The notes under the pieces: model-generated
Told to the model about the DNA's origin: nothing
Database searches by the model: none
Seen by the model: the letters and a program-made list of their open reading frames with translations, nothing else
Made by a program: the position numbers and the translations under genes
Part shown: one piece after another, positions 39,610-48,396 of the stretch
How positions within the stretch are numbered: the stretch's first letter is position 1
Layout of the letters: each line of letters begins with the position of its first letter
Source: Falcatimonas sp. MSJ-15
GTDB taxonomy: Bacteria; Bacillota; Clostridia; Lachnospirales; Lachnospiraceae
NCBI RefSeq assembly: GCF_018918265.1
Contig: NZ_JAHLQC010000017.1
Location: 1-64,000 of the forward strand
Length of the DNA stretch: 64,000 nt
Reading direction: 5' to 3'

Positions 39610-40998
39610 ATGAAAGGAAGATTAAAAGAAAAATATATTGGCGATAAGGCATTTTATCGCAGATATCTGCTTCTTGCATTGCCAATGATAGTACAGAATG
39701 CAATTACCAATCTGGTAAGTTTTCTTGACAATATTATGGTAGGTCAGCTTGGAACTGAACAGATGTCGGGAGTTGCTATTGTCAATCAGCTGATTTTTGT
39801 ATATAATCTGGCAATTTTTGGTGCAGTGTCGGCAGCAAGTATTTTTGGAGCACAATATTATGGAAAAGGTGATCATAAAGGTCATATGTATTCATTTCGC
39901 TTCAAACTGTATTCAACTATTATAGTTACAGCAATTACAATTACATTATTTTTGACAAAAGGAAGTAATCTTATATCACTATATCTTACTGATACTGCCG
40001 GTAATGGTGCAACTGAGCAGGCACTTAATTATGGACTTCGCTATCTATCAATTATGGTAATAGGTCTGATCCCGTTTGCAATAAATCAGTCTTATGCAAC
40101 TAATATTAAGGAGACAGGGCAGACATTTATTCCGATGATTGCAAGTTTTGTTGCAGTTGGAACTAATGCATTACTTGATTATCTGTTAATATTCGGTATT
40201 GGCCCATTACCAAGATTAGGTGTTATGGGGGCAGCACTTGCTACGGTAATAGCACGTTACATTGAGGCATTTATTGTTATTGTATGGGCACATATTCATA
40301 AGGAACAAAATAGATATCTTTGTGGTGCATATCGTGGATTTGGCATACCGGGGAAGGAGTTAAAAGCGATTATTATAAAAGGATTTCCTCTTATGCTCAA
40401 TGAAGTAATGTGGGCAGCTGGAATGACAGCCGTAACACAGTGTTATTCTGTAAGAGGGCTTGATGTTGTAGCTGGACTTAATATTGCTACTACTATTACG
40501 AATCTGTTTAATATTGTATATATTCAACTTGGTGCATGTATAAGTATTGTTGTCGGACAATATCTTGGAGCAGGAAAGCTTGAAGAAGCAAAAGATGCTG
40601 ATAATAAGATGATAGTATTTAGTGTATTCTGTTGCGTGATTATGGCTGTGATTATGCTTTTTATTGGTGGATTCTTCCCGACAATATATAATACATCTAA
40701 AGAGATTAAAGAACTTGCAACAAGTTTTATTGCTGTAGCAGCAATGATTATGCCATTTTGTTCGTTCAGTCATGCGTCATATTTTACTCTAAGGTCTGGC
40801 GGAAAGACGCTTGTAACATTCTTGTTCGATTCAGTATTTACATGGATAGTTGTAGTGCCAACAGCATATCTTTTGGCACATTTTACAGGGCTTGGAATTG
40901 TAAGCATATATTTTTTTGTACAGGCAACAGAGATGGTAAAAGTGATTATTGGATATAAGATGGTACATAGTAATGTATGGCTTGTTAAGATGGTATAG
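39610..40998 (+). CDS. MATE-family efflux transporter (second copy)
   Basis: Membrane antiporter of 462 residues with twelve helices. The ATG at 39610 has AAAGGAGAG upstream, whereas the earlier start at 39550 has no site. It opens YRRYLLLALPMIVQNAITNL and contains IFGAQYYGKGDHKG and VVGQYLGAGKLEEA, the paired repeats of the family. It differs from the MATE protein encoded at 32335 along its length, so it is not a recent duplicate. A long structured leader precedes it, suggesting ligand control, perhaps by guanidine. Confidence 0.88.
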   Translation: MKGRLKEKYIGDKAFYRRYLLLALPMIVQNAITNLVSFLDNIMVGQLGTEQMSGVAIVNQLIFVYNLAIFGAVSAASIFGAQYYGKGDHKGHMYSFRFKLYSTIIVTAITITLFLTKGSNLISLYLTDTAGNGATEQALNYGLRYLSIMVIGLIPFAINQSYATNIKETGQTFIPMIASFVAVGTNALLDYLLIFGIGPLPRLGVMGAALATVIARYIEAFIVIVWAHIHKEQNRYLCGAYRGFGIPGKELKAIIIKGFPLMLNEVMWAAGMTAVTQCYSVRGLDVVAGLNIATTITNLFNIVYIQLGACISIVVGQYLGAGKLEEAKDADNKMIVFSVFCCVIMAVIMLFIGGFFPTIYNTSKEIKELATSFIAVAAMIMPFCSFSHASYFTLRSGGKTLVTFLFDSVFTWIVVVPTAYLLAHFTGLGIVSIYFFVQATEMVKVIIGYKMVHSNVWLVKMV

Positions 40999-41090
40999 AT
41001 TATTGTCATTATGTGAAACTTGATTTGTGATTACAATATATGAATATGTAGCCTATATAGCCGATATACATCGAAAAGGAGGTATTAGTT

Positions 41091-42158
41091 ATGGCTTATT
41101 TTAGGCAGACAGATTCATTGGAAGATTTAAAAAATCAATACAGAATATTACTTACAAAGTTTGATTATAAAGATCCTAAGAATGCTAAGCTTCTAGCTGC
41201 GATTGATAAAGAGTATAAGAAATGTCAGGCATATGCGAAGATGGCACCGCTTAGAAAAGCAAAAGATGATTTTGTAAGAAAAATGGATGAAGAAGAGAGA
41301 CAAAGAGTATCAGAAGAACAGAAAAGAGCTGAGTATAATGAACAGATAAAGAGAAGAACACAGGCACATTATACGAAAGCAGACTGTCATAATTACTTAG
41401 ATGAAGCAGTTAGAGAATTGAAAAAATATGCGTATATGCAAGTTAGAGATAATATAAAATCAGGAAGTGCAAAAGCATGTCGCAATGAATTAGATGTTTT
41501 TCGAATGAATGGATATCGTAAGACTTATATAAATTTAAGAACACTTGGAAAATTAACTAAACAAAGTGATTTGGCAGGAATAGTAGAAACTGGAGATAAT
41601 GTAGAGATTGCATTGGTTTCTTTGGCAAATGATAATAATAAAGAGCAGATCTTACATAAAATGGAAGAAAAACTAGGAGCTGTATATGTAAACGCATACA
41701 AGGAAGCATGCGAAAAATATATGGATGATGTTGAGTATGCAAGAGTTATTGCTAATGAGAATAAAAGAGACAGAGAAGACAAGAGAATAGAACCATTTAG
41801 AAAAGTTATCTATATGATTACAAGAGTAATGGCTTCGATAATATTTGGTGCGGTTGCGTTTTTGATAGTAATGGCAATATTTGCGATGTTAACAACTCTC
41901 ACAGGACGTGGAATTGTTAGTAATATTATAACTATAATAGGTGTTGTTGTAGGAATTATGGTGGTAGTACTGGTGGTAAAGATTCTAAACAGATTACTTG
42001 ATTTTGATCAATATCATGAAGTTACAACCAAAAAAACAGCATATAGTAGAGTGACAGAAGGCGAGAAGTATGATGAACTTGAGAAAAATGAGAATATATC
42101 AAAGAATACATCAGGTATTATTAGGCTAATCTTCAGACTTCTAGGGATAAGAATATAG
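41091..42158 (+). CDS. Uncharacterised coiled-coil protein with two C-terminal membrane helices
   Basis: I do not recognise this 355-residue protein. Residues 1-120 are highly charged and helical (QTDSLEDLKNQYRILL, then MDEEERQRVSEEQKRAEYNE), likely a J-domain-like or coiled-coil start. Residues 245-300 form two membrane helices, and a charged tail follows. AAAGGAGG stands 8 bases before the ATG. It has no operon partner. A role in scaffolding at the membrane is only a possibility. Confidence 0.7.
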   Translation: MAYFRQTDSLEDLKNQYRILLTKFDYKDPKNAKLLAAIDKEYKKCQAYAKMAPLRKAKDDFVRKMDEEERQRVSEEQKRAEYNEQIKRRTQAHYTKADCHNYLDEAVRELKKYAYMQVRDNIKSGSAKACRNELDVFRMNGYRKTYINLRTLGKLTKQSDLAGIVETGDNVEIALVSLANDNNKEQILHKMEEKLGAVYVNAYKEACEKYMDDVEYARVIANENKRDREDKRIEPFRKVIYMITRVMASIIFGAVAFLIVMAIFAMLTTLTGRGIVSNIITIIGVVVGIMVVVLVVKILNRLLDFDQYHEVTTKKTAYSRVTEGEKYDELEKNENISKNTSGIIRLIFRLLGIRI

Positions 42159-42340
42159 AAAATATGGATATATGGCATACAGAAATAAGATGTAGAACAT
42201 ATAGAGATAGAAAATAAAAAATAAGAAACATATGATTGTGAGGTAACTGATAGATTGACATAAATAATATATGGTGATATGATAAAAAAGATCTAGAAAA
42301 AGTAATAAGATTAATATGAATGAAAGAGAGGTAATGCAGG

Positions 42341-42409
42341 ATGGCTATTGTAAGAAGAGAGAATAATAGAACTGAATATGTTGTTTTTACCTCGGTATGT
42401 GCGTATTAA
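42341..42409 (+). CDS. 22-residue small ORF followed by a terminator
   Basis: An ATG at 42341 opens 22 codons ending in ...VFTSVCAY, with GAGAGG 9 bases upstream and its own terminator about 45 bases downstream. The peptide is MAIVRRENNRTEYVVF plus SVCAY-type tail. It could be a true short peptide, a leader peptide or part of a small RNA. A different 16-codon ORF (42316-42366) overlaps it in another frame without a ribosome site. Confidence 0.4.
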   Translation: MAIVRRENNRTEYVVFTSVCAY

Positions 42410-42454
42410 TCAGATTAATAGAGAATATATAGAATGTATATCTAAAGTATATTT

Positions 42455-42485
42455 AGCCGTGGCTTATTTTGCTACGGCTTTTTTA
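42455..42485 (+). terminator. Terminator of the small ORF or small RNA
   Basis: AGCCGTGGC (42455-42463) pairs with GCTACGGCT (42471-42479, one G-U pair), followed by seven T. No gene lies between it and 42681, so the 520 bases after the coiled-coil gene hold an independent short transcript. Confidence 0.8.
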
Positions 42486-42680
42486 TTAAAATAATTCTAT
42501 TGTACAAAGTGAGATTATAGCTTTGTATGTCTGTTTGATTAATATCAGAGGAACATATTCATACAAGAAAAAATGCACATAAAATGTAGCAAAAAAAATG
42601 TATAGAATATGAGCCAGAATGATATTTTGTTAGATTAGAGAAAAAATATATCTAAAAATATCCTGGTATAAGGAGAAAAA

Positions 42681-43685
42681 ATGAGTCAGATTATTATTCA
42701 AAAAGAAACAAAAAATGATTGTGAAGCAAAAGAAAAAATTGGAACTATTTGCGAAGTACAGAAGAACAGCTATGTAATAAAGTATTTAAAAGAAGAGATA
42801 AATGCGAAATTAAAAGGTTCTTTTTATCATACAGAAAGTGAGTTTCCTGTAGTTGGCGATTATGTAACATTCATATATAATCCTAATGGTGACAGTATTA
42901 TCACGTCAGTATGTGAGAGAAAGAGTGTGATAAAAAGACCATATCCTTCTGACCATTCAATGACGTATGGAAGAAATATAAATGGGCAGGTAATGGTTGC
43001 TAATTGTGATTATGTATTTATAGTTGCGTCACTTAATAACAATTATAACTTTAATAGAATTGCACGATATGTATCCATAACACTTCAGGGAAAAAGTATT
43101 CCTGTAGTCATTCTTACAAAAGTTGATCTATGCAATAATCCGGGAAGATATGTAAGAGAGATTGAAGAACTTTCAGACAAAGTTAAGGTTCATACAATCA
43201 GTGCATTGTATGGAATCGGTCTTGAAGAACTTGATGAGTATCTTAAACCTGATAAGACGATAGCAATACTTGGTTCATCTGGTGTTGGTAAATCAACTTT
43301 AGTGAATGCTATATGTAAAGGGGAGGTTATGAAGACTTCAAAGATACGAGAAAGTGATTCTAAAGGACGTCATACAACTACTTACAGACAGATGATTGAA
43401 CTTGAAAATGGTGCAAGAATAATAGATACACCTGGTATGCGTGAACTTGGAATGTGTGATGTGGATGATGGAATTGATGAGACTTTTTCTGATATTGCAG
43501 AACTTGAAACTCATTGTAAATTCAGCGATTGCAAGCATGATACAGAGCCTGGATGTGCAGTAAAAGAAGCACTTAAGAGAGGTACTTTATCTAAAGAGAG
43601 ATATGAGGTATATAAGAAATTACATAAAGAGAGCAATCATGCAGCAAAGATGAAGAAGATTGCGAAGATGAGAAGAAAACTGTAA
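42681..43685 (+). CDS. rsgA: Ribosome small-subunit-dependent GTPase RsgA
   Basis: Assembly GTPase that checks late 30S subunits, 334 residues. The order is an N-terminal OB domain, a circularly permuted GTPase (LTKVDLC before GSSGVGKST, then DTPGMRELG) and a C-terminal zinc-binding part with Cys and His ligands in HCKFSDCKHDTEPGC. AAGGAGAAAAA precedes the ATG. A second, shorter family form exists in clostridia; this one is somewhat longer than usual at the N-terminus. It has no operon partner. Confidence 0.95.
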   Translation: MSQIIIQKETKNDCEAKEKIGTICEVQKNSYVIKYLKEEINAKLKGSFYHTESEFPVVGDYVTFIYNPNGDSIITSVCERKSVIKRPYPSDHSMTYGRNINGQVMVANCDYVFIVASLNNNYNFNRIARYVSITLQGKSIPVVILTKVDLCNNPGRYVREIEELSDKVKVHTISALYGIGLEELDEYLKPDKTIAILGSSGVGKSTLVNAICKGEVMKTSKIRESDSKGRHTTTYRQMIELENGARIIDTPGMRELGMCDVDDGIDETFSDIAELETHCKFSDCKHDTEPGCAVKEALKRGTLSKERYEVYKKLHKESNHAAKMKKIAKMRRKL

Positions 43686-43778
43686 GTAAAAATAACAAAA
43701 GTAAATTACAACAAGTTATGGAAGTTATGTTTTTTTAAAAATTAATCTTATAAGATGCTTATTTGGCTAAAAACAGGA

Positions 43779-43807
43779 TTGACAATTGGTAACGTAACGG
43801 ATATAGT
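43779..43807 (+). promoter_or_regulatory. Promoter of the folate operon
   Basis: TTGACA (43779-43784) and TATAGT (43802-43807) are 17 bases apart, so transcription would start near 43814, about 20 bases before the riboswitch. Confidence 0.75.
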
Positions 43808-43835
43808 AAAAAATGTAAAAAATAAATATATGTGA

Positions 43836-43936
43836 ACAGAGTAGAAGTCATGCGTAAAGTGCCAATGGACGGGAAGTTGCCATTGGACGAAGAATTCCTG
43901 TAAAGTGAATTTGCGATGTGCCTTCGCATCCGCTGT
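43836..43936 (+). promoter_or_regulatory. Tetrahydrofolate riboswitch (THF-I)
   Basis: The conserved THF-aptamer blocks are present in order: AGAGTAG, GCGTAAAGTG, GGGAAGTTGCC, GGACGAAG, and GCATCCGCTGT, with ACAG/CTGT as the outer pair. The class is known upstream of folE and folate transporter genes of Firmicutes, and here folE is the first gene. A terminator follows at 43947-43990, so binding of reduced folate likely stops transcription. Confidence 0.9.
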
Positions 43937-43946
43937 CAGAAAATAT

Positions 43947-43990
43947 AAAGCATTCATTTCCTGAGAACGGTTTTGAATGCTTTTTGTTTT
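43947..43990 (+). terminator. THF riboswitch terminator
   Basis: AAAGCATTCA (43948-43957) pairs exactly with TGAATGCTTT (43974-43983), followed by a T run. It ends about 20 bases before the folE start. Confidence 0.85.
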
Positions 43991-44010
43991 GCATAAGAAA
44001 AGAGGAAAAG

Positions 44011-44565
44011 ATGGATAGTGAAAAAATAAAAGAAGGTGTCCGGCTTATATTAGAAGGAATTGGTGAAGATGTAGAAAGAGAAGGATTACTTGAAACACCG
44101 GAGCGTATTGCCAAAATGTGTGAGGAGATATTTGGAGGATTGTGTCAGGATCCGGCGGAACATTTGAAGAAACAGTTTAGTGCTGAGAATAATAATATTG
44201 TACTAGAAAAGAATATAACATTTTATTCAGTATGTGAACATCATTTGTTACCTTTTTATGGAAAAGCACATGTAGCGTACATTCCGAATGAAAAAGTAGC
44301 AGGACTGAGCAAACTTGCAAGGACAGTAGAGGTATATGCAAGAAGACCGCAGATACAGGAAAATATGACAGTACAAATTGCAGATGCAATTGAAAAATAT
44401 CTTGAGCCAAAAGGTGTAATGGTGCTACTTGAAGCTGAGCACATGTGTATGACAATGAGAGGTGCTAAAAAACCAGGAACGCTTACGTCAACTATCGTGA
44501 CAAGAGGTGTGTTTGAACATGATTATTCATTACAGCAGACATTTTTACAGATGGTGAAAGCATGA
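44011..44565 (+). CDS. folE: GTP cyclohydrolase I (FolE)
   Basis: First enzyme of folate synthesis: GTP to 7,8-dihydroneopterin triphosphate plus formate. It has 184 residues from the ATG at 44011 (AGAGGAAAAG upstream; the longer frame from 43918 runs through the riboswitch and terminator and is not used). Zinc and catalytic residues show in [12 protein letters not shown], with the second Cys in [13 protein letters not shown]. It overlaps the HD-protein gene by four bases (ATGA). Confidence 0.95.
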   Translation: MDSEKIKEGVRLILEGIGEDVEREGLLETPERIAKMCEEIFGGLCQDPAEHLKKQFSAENNNIVLEKNITFYSVCEHHLLPFYGKAHVAYIPNEKVAGLSKLARTVEVYARRPQIQENMTVQIADAIEKYLEPKGVMVLLEAEHMCMTMRGAKKPGTLTSTIVTRGVFEHDYSLQQTFLQMVKA

Positions 44566-45044
44566 AACGTGTGAATTCGATATATAGACATCCACTATAT
44601 CAGAAAAAATATAATACGTTGCAAAAGGCAGAGGAACATCGAAGATTTTGTAATCATACATTAGAGCATTTTTTAGATGTAGCAAGACTGATGTATATAT
44701 ATTCGATGGAACATGAATTGTCTATATCTAAAGAGGTTATATATGCAACAGCATTTATGCATGATATTGGAAGAATAGATCAGATAGAAAAGAACATCCC
44801 ACATGAAAAGGCGGGTGCAGCTCTGTGTGACATAATCTTGCCAGATTGTGGTTTTACAAAAGACGAAATTGGCATGATAAAGGAATTTATCATACATCAT
44901 CGTACAAAAGATACAGAATCTTATCAGCCTTTATATCAAATGTTGTATTGGGCAGATAAGAAATCAAGAAACTGTTTTGCATGTGCTATGCAGGCAGAAT
45001 GTAACTGGAACAAAGAGAAGATGAATCTGGAAATTGATTATTAA
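44562..45044 (+). CDS. HD-domain phosphohydrolase in the folate operon
   Basis: HD-superfamily metal hydrolase, 160 residues. The metal ligands are visible as His of NHTLEHF, the HD pair of AFMHDIGR, and HH of IIHHRTKD. A Cys cluster near the end ([13 protein letters not shown]) may bind another metal. It overlaps folE by four bases and precedes folP. Folate synthesis needs a step that removes pyrophosphate from dihydroneopterin triphosphate, and no Nudix gene is in this operon, so this protein is a reasonable candidate for that step. That role is inference from position. Confidence 0.8.
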   Translation: MKRVNSIYRHPLYQKKYNTLQKAEEHRRFCNHTLEHFLDVARLMYIYSMEHELSISKEVIYATAFMHDIGRIDQIEKNIPHEKAGAALCDIILPDCGFTKDEIGMIKEFIIHHRTKDTESYQPLYQMLYWADKKSRNCFACAMQAECNWNKEKMNLEIDY

Positions 45045-45050
45045 TAATTG

Positions 45051-45129
45051 GCAGGCATTATAATACTATTATTATCGTGGAATTGATTTAATTTGGTTTG
45101 CGATTAGCTGGTAATTAAAGTGCCTGCGG
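45051..45129 (+). other. Intercistronic stem enclosing about 50 bases
   Basis: GCAGGCATTATAAT near 45051 pairs with ATTAAAGTGCCTGC ending near 45129 (12 of 14 positions), in the 98-base gap between the HD gene and folP. There is no T run, so it is more likely a processing or stability element than a terminator. Confidence 0.45.
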
Positions 45130-45142
45130 AATGGAGAGCAGG

Positions 45143-45949
45143 ATGAAAATAGGAAACAAAGAATTTGACTTAAACAACCACTGTTATATAATGGGAATTT
45201 TAAATGTAACACCGGATTCTTTTTCGGATGGTGGTAAATTTAATACACTAGATGCAGCATTAAGACATACAGAAGAGATGATACAGGATGGAGCGGGTAT
45301 CATTGATATCGGAGGTGAATCCACAAGACCAGGACATATAGTGATTTCTGAGGAAGAAGAAATTGCAAGGGTGACACCAGTAATTGAGGCAGTGAAAAAG
45401 CATTTTGATATTCCGGTTTCAATTGATACTTATAAAGGAAAGGTTACACTTGCGGCATTACAGGCCGGTGCAGATCTTGTAAATGATATCTGGGGATTTA
45501 AGCATGACCCGGAAGTCGCAGCATATACAGCAAAATATAATGCGGCATGTTGTCTTATGCATAACAGGAATGAAGCAGTATATGATGATTTTCAAAAAGA
45601 TTTTATTAGAGATCTTAGTGAGTGTATTGCAATTGCAAAGAAAGCTAATGTACCCGATGATAAGATTATGTTAGATCCAGGTGTAGGATTTGGTAAAACT
45701 TATGAAATGAATCTTGAGATTATTAATCATCTTGAGATTATGAAACAGCTTAATTATCCTATATTACTTGGAACATCTAGAAAATCTGTGATTGGTCTGA
45801 CACTTGATTTGCCGGCGAATGAGCGTGTAGAGGGAACATTGGCAACGACAGTTATCGGTGTCATGAAAGGCTGTTCTTTTGTAAGAGTTCACGATGTAAA
45901 AGAAAATTATAGAATTATTAAGATGACAGAGGCAATTTTGTCAAAATAA
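45143..45949 (+). CDS. folP: Dihydropteroate synthase (FolP)
   Basis: Joins 6-hydroxymethyl-dihydropterin pyrophosphate to p-aminobenzoate; it is the sulfonamide target. It has 268 residues from the ATG at 45143 (GGAG 6 bases upstream; the ATG at 45131 overlaps that site). Signatures are GILNVTPDSFSDGG, DIGGESTRPG, SIDTYKG, DPGVGFGKT and GTSRKS. It forms one operon with folE, the HD gene and the folBK fusion. Confidence 0.95.
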   Translation: MKIGNKEFDLNNHCYIMGILNVTPDSFSDGGKFNTLDAALRHTEEMIQDGAGIIDIGGESTRPGHIVISEEEEIARVTPVIEAVKKHFDIPVSIDTYKGKVTLAALQAGADLVNDIWGFKHDPEVAAYTAKYNAACCLMHNRNEAVYDDFQKDFIRDLSECIAIAKKANVPDDKIMLDPGVGFGKTYEMNLEIINHLEIMKQLNYPILLGTSRKSVIGLTLDLPANERVEGTLATTVIGVMKGCSFVRVHDVKENYRIIKMTEAILSK

Positions 45950-45970
45950 CAAAGGAAAATGGAGTTTAGA

Positions 45971-46786
45971 ATGGATAAAATTTCAATTGATAGATTAGTT
46001 GTGTTTGGAAAGCATGGTGTTTTTGAAGCTGAGAATATATTAGGACAGAAATTTCTTGTTTCTGTTGTGCTATATGTCGATACCCGAAAAGCAGGATTAA
46101 CAGATGATTTGACATGCTCTATAAATTATGGAGAAGTAAGCCAGGATATTATAAAGTTCTTTCAGGATAATACATTTAAACTGATTGAAACAGTTGCCGA
46201 ACAACTTGCAAAAGAATTATTGCTTAAGTATGATTTGGCAGAAAAAGTGGATGTGAAAATAGAAAAACCATGGGCACCAATTGCAATTCCGGTAGATAGT
46301 GTTAGTGTTGAAATATCAAGAGGATGGCACAAAGCATATATTGCTACTGGTTCAAACATGGGTGATAAAAAAGCATATCTTGACGAGGCTGTAGAAAAAT
46401 TAAAAAAACATCCATATTGTAAGGTAATAAAGGTGTCAGATTATATTACTACAGAGCCTTATGGCGGTGTTGAACAGGATGTATTTTTAAATGGAGCATT
46501 AGAGATTAAGACATTACTGTATCCGGAAGAATTGCTAAAGCTTCTTAACAAAATTGAGGCAGAGGCTGGACGTGAACGTATTATACATTGGGGACCTAGA
46601 ACATTGGATTTGGATATTTTATTTTATGATGACTGTATCATAGATACACCAACATTGACAGTGCCACATATAGATATGCAGAATCGAGATTTTGTATTAA
46701 TTCCAATGGCACAGATTGCACCATATCACAGACATCCGGTTTTAGGCTGTACGGTAGGTCAGCTGTTAAGCAGACTGAATGGTTAA
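45971..46786 (+). CDS. folBK: Bifunctional dihydroneopterin aldolase / HPPK (FolB-FolK fusion)
   Basis: Two enzymes in one chain of 271 residues. Residues 1 to about 118 are FolB (DRLVVFGKHGVFEAE with the active-site Lys-His region, and later VKIEKPWAPI). From about 125 on it is FolK (YIATGSNMGDKKAYL, then EAGRERIIHWGPRTLDLDIL and VPHIDMQNRDFVL). They turn dihydroneopterin into the pyrophosphate that FolP uses. The ATG at 45971 has GGAG 6 bases upstream. The fusion is common in Clostridia. Confidence 0.95.
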   Translation: MDKISIDRLVVFGKHGVFEAENILGQKFLVSVVLYVDTRKAGLTDDLTCSINYGEVSQDIIKFFQDNTFKLIETVAEQLAKELLLKYDLAEKVDVKIEKPWAPIAIPVDSVSVEISRGWHKAYIATGSNMGDKKAYLDEAVEKLKKHPYCKVIKVSDYITTEPYGGVEQDVFLNGALEIKTLLYPEELLKLLNKIEAEAGRERIIHWGPRTLDLDILFYDDCIIDTPTLTVPHIDMQNRDFVLIPMAQIAPYHRHPVLGCTVGQLLSRLNG

Positions 46787-46819
46787 TTATCATAAATTTA
46801 AAATAAGGGAGGAAGAAGA

Positions 46820-47092
46820 ATGGAATCATTGAAGTATTGTGTGTGCATGAAAAGAGGGTATAAAATTTTTTGTATTATATGTATTATAGTAAGCCTGATT
46901 TGCACACTTTGTATTTGTGCTTTTGGATTACCTAAATGTAAAACACTGGCCAATTATTTAGCTACTTTATTTACTATTTTTTTCTTCCTTAGTATGATAA
47001 TTTTTGGATGTAATGAAGTTACGAAGAAAGTTCAAGTATATAAGGGAAAAATAATATTTCGCAGAATGTTCAAAAGCTGGCGAAAACTGTAA
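46820..47092 (+). CDS. Small membrane protein, unknown
   Basis: A 90-residue protein with two hydrophobic helices (about residues 11-32 and 46-66) and a basic tail. GGGAGGAAGAAG precedes the ATG, 34 bases after folBK. I do not recognise a family. It may be the last gene of the folate transcript or a separate one. Confidence 0.6.
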   Translation: MESLKYCVCMKRGYKIFCIICIIVSLICTLCICAFGLPKCKTLANYLATLFTIFFFLSMIIFGCNEVTKKVQVYKGKIIFRRMFKSWRKL

Positions 47093-47156
47093 CAAATAAC
47101 AGGAAAAGTATAAGGCAGAACAGACAGGATAAGAATTAGAAGATAGGTGGTGTATA

Positions 47157-48221
47157 ATGTCATTTAAGATAATCCGCAATGATATAACAAAGGTAAAAGC
47201 AGATGTGATTGTGAATACTGCTAATCCGAATCCGATATGTGCAAGTGGCACGGACTTAGCAATATATAAGGCAGCAGGAAAAGAAAAACTTCTCGCTGAA
47301 AGAGCAGGTATTGGTAAGATTGAAAGAGGTGACATTGCTGTTACCGGTGCATATAACTTACAGGCAAAATATATCATCCATACAGTAGGACCGATATGGA
47401 TAGATGGACTTCACCATGAATTTGAAATCCTAAAGGACTGCTATCGTAAATCATTGCAAAAAGCGTTGGAGCTTAAGTGTGAGAGCATTGCCTTTCCATT
47501 AATTTCGACAGGAGTGTATGGATTTCCAAAGGATAAGGCATTACAGGTTGCTGTGTCAGTATTCAGCCAATTTCTTACTGAAAATGAGATTGAAATTATA
47601 CTTGTAGTGTTTGATAAAAGGTCTTTTCAGCTTTCTAGTCAGATTGTAGGTGATATTGATTCATATATAGATGCTAATTATGTCAGGGAAAGTCATAGAA
47701 AAGAATATCCATTGCGAAACATAAGCAGTGTCCGTATGAGAGAATTGCCAGGAAAGGCGTTCTATGAGAAGATGCTTCAAAGAAAGGCAGAAGATAACTA
47801 TCCACCTGATGAAGATACAAGGTTAGCACAGCCCGATATGCCATCAGCAGATATTTCTTTGGAAGAGCAGCTTGCAAATATTGGAGTCTCATTTCATGAC
47901 AGATTATTTGAGCTGATAGATGAAGCACATCTTGATAATAAGGATGTGTGGAAAAGGGCAAACCTTGATAGGAAACATTTTTCAAAGATTCAGTGTGACC
48001 AGAACTATCATCCAAAGAAAAAGACTGTGATGGCACTCTGTATTGCACTGCACCTTGATCTAGAACAGTCAAAAGACTTGCTTGCCAGAGCAGATTGGGC
48101 ATTTAGTCCAAGTAGTAAGGTGGATTTGATTGTACAGAAAGCTATAATAGATAAGCAGTATGATATTATACAACTGAATGTGACTTTGTTTAAATATACG
48201 AATGAAATTCTTGGAGTATAA
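47157..48221 (+). CDS. Macro-domain protein with C-terminal HTH-like domain
   Basis: Protein of 354 residues with two parts. Residues 1-165 are a macro domain that binds or cleaves ADP-ribose: NDITKVKADVIVNTANPN, then IIHTVGPIW and PLISTGVYGFP, which form the phosphate-binding loop. A linker (about 170-245) leads to a C-terminal region with a Cro/C1-like pattern (LDNKDVWKRANLDRKHFSKI, then TVMALCIALHLDL), which could bind DNA or protein. The macro loop lacks the GGGG stretch of the macro protein encoded at 54840. It stands 175 bases before an ADP-ribosylglycohydrolase gene. Confidence 0.85.
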   Translation: MSFKIIRNDITKVKADVIVNTANPNPICASGTDLAIYKAAGKEKLLAERAGIGKIERGDIAVTGAYNLQAKYIIHTVGPIWIDGLHHEFEILKDCYRKSLQKALELKCESIAFPLISTGVYGFPKDKALQVAVSVFSQFLTENEIEIILVVFDKRSFQLSSQIVGDIDSYIDANYVRESHRKEYPLRNISSVRMRELPGKAFYEKMLQRKAEDNYPPDEDTRLAQPDMPSADISLEEQLANIGVSFHDRLFELIDEAHLDNKDVWKRANLDRKHFSKIQCDQNYHPKKKTVMALCIALHLDLEQSKDLLARADWAFSPSSKVDLIVQKAIIDKQYDIIQLNVTLFKYTNEILGV

Positions 48222-48254
48222 ATGCTCATTAGTAAATATTGATTAGTAAATGTT

Positions 48255-48290
48255 ACGTCGGTACTTATGGTATCGGCGTTTATTTTTTTC
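48255..48290 (+). terminator. Terminator after the macro-HTH gene
   Basis: ACGTCGGTAC (48255-48264) pairs with GTATCGGCGT (48270-48279, two G-U pairs) and is followed by TATTTTTTT. Confidence 0.75.
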
Positions 48291-48396
48291 TAAAAGTGTC
48301 GCCAAGACAGCGACCATATAAAGATGATATTAAGTTATACTTATATTGTGACAAAGAAAGAGAGTTGCCGGAGTAATTCGGGGATTGGAGGTATAT

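Noticed and set aside
43918..44010. N-terminal extension of FolE
   Set aside because: It would translate the riboswitch end and terminator; the start at 44011 has a ribosome site and matches the family length.
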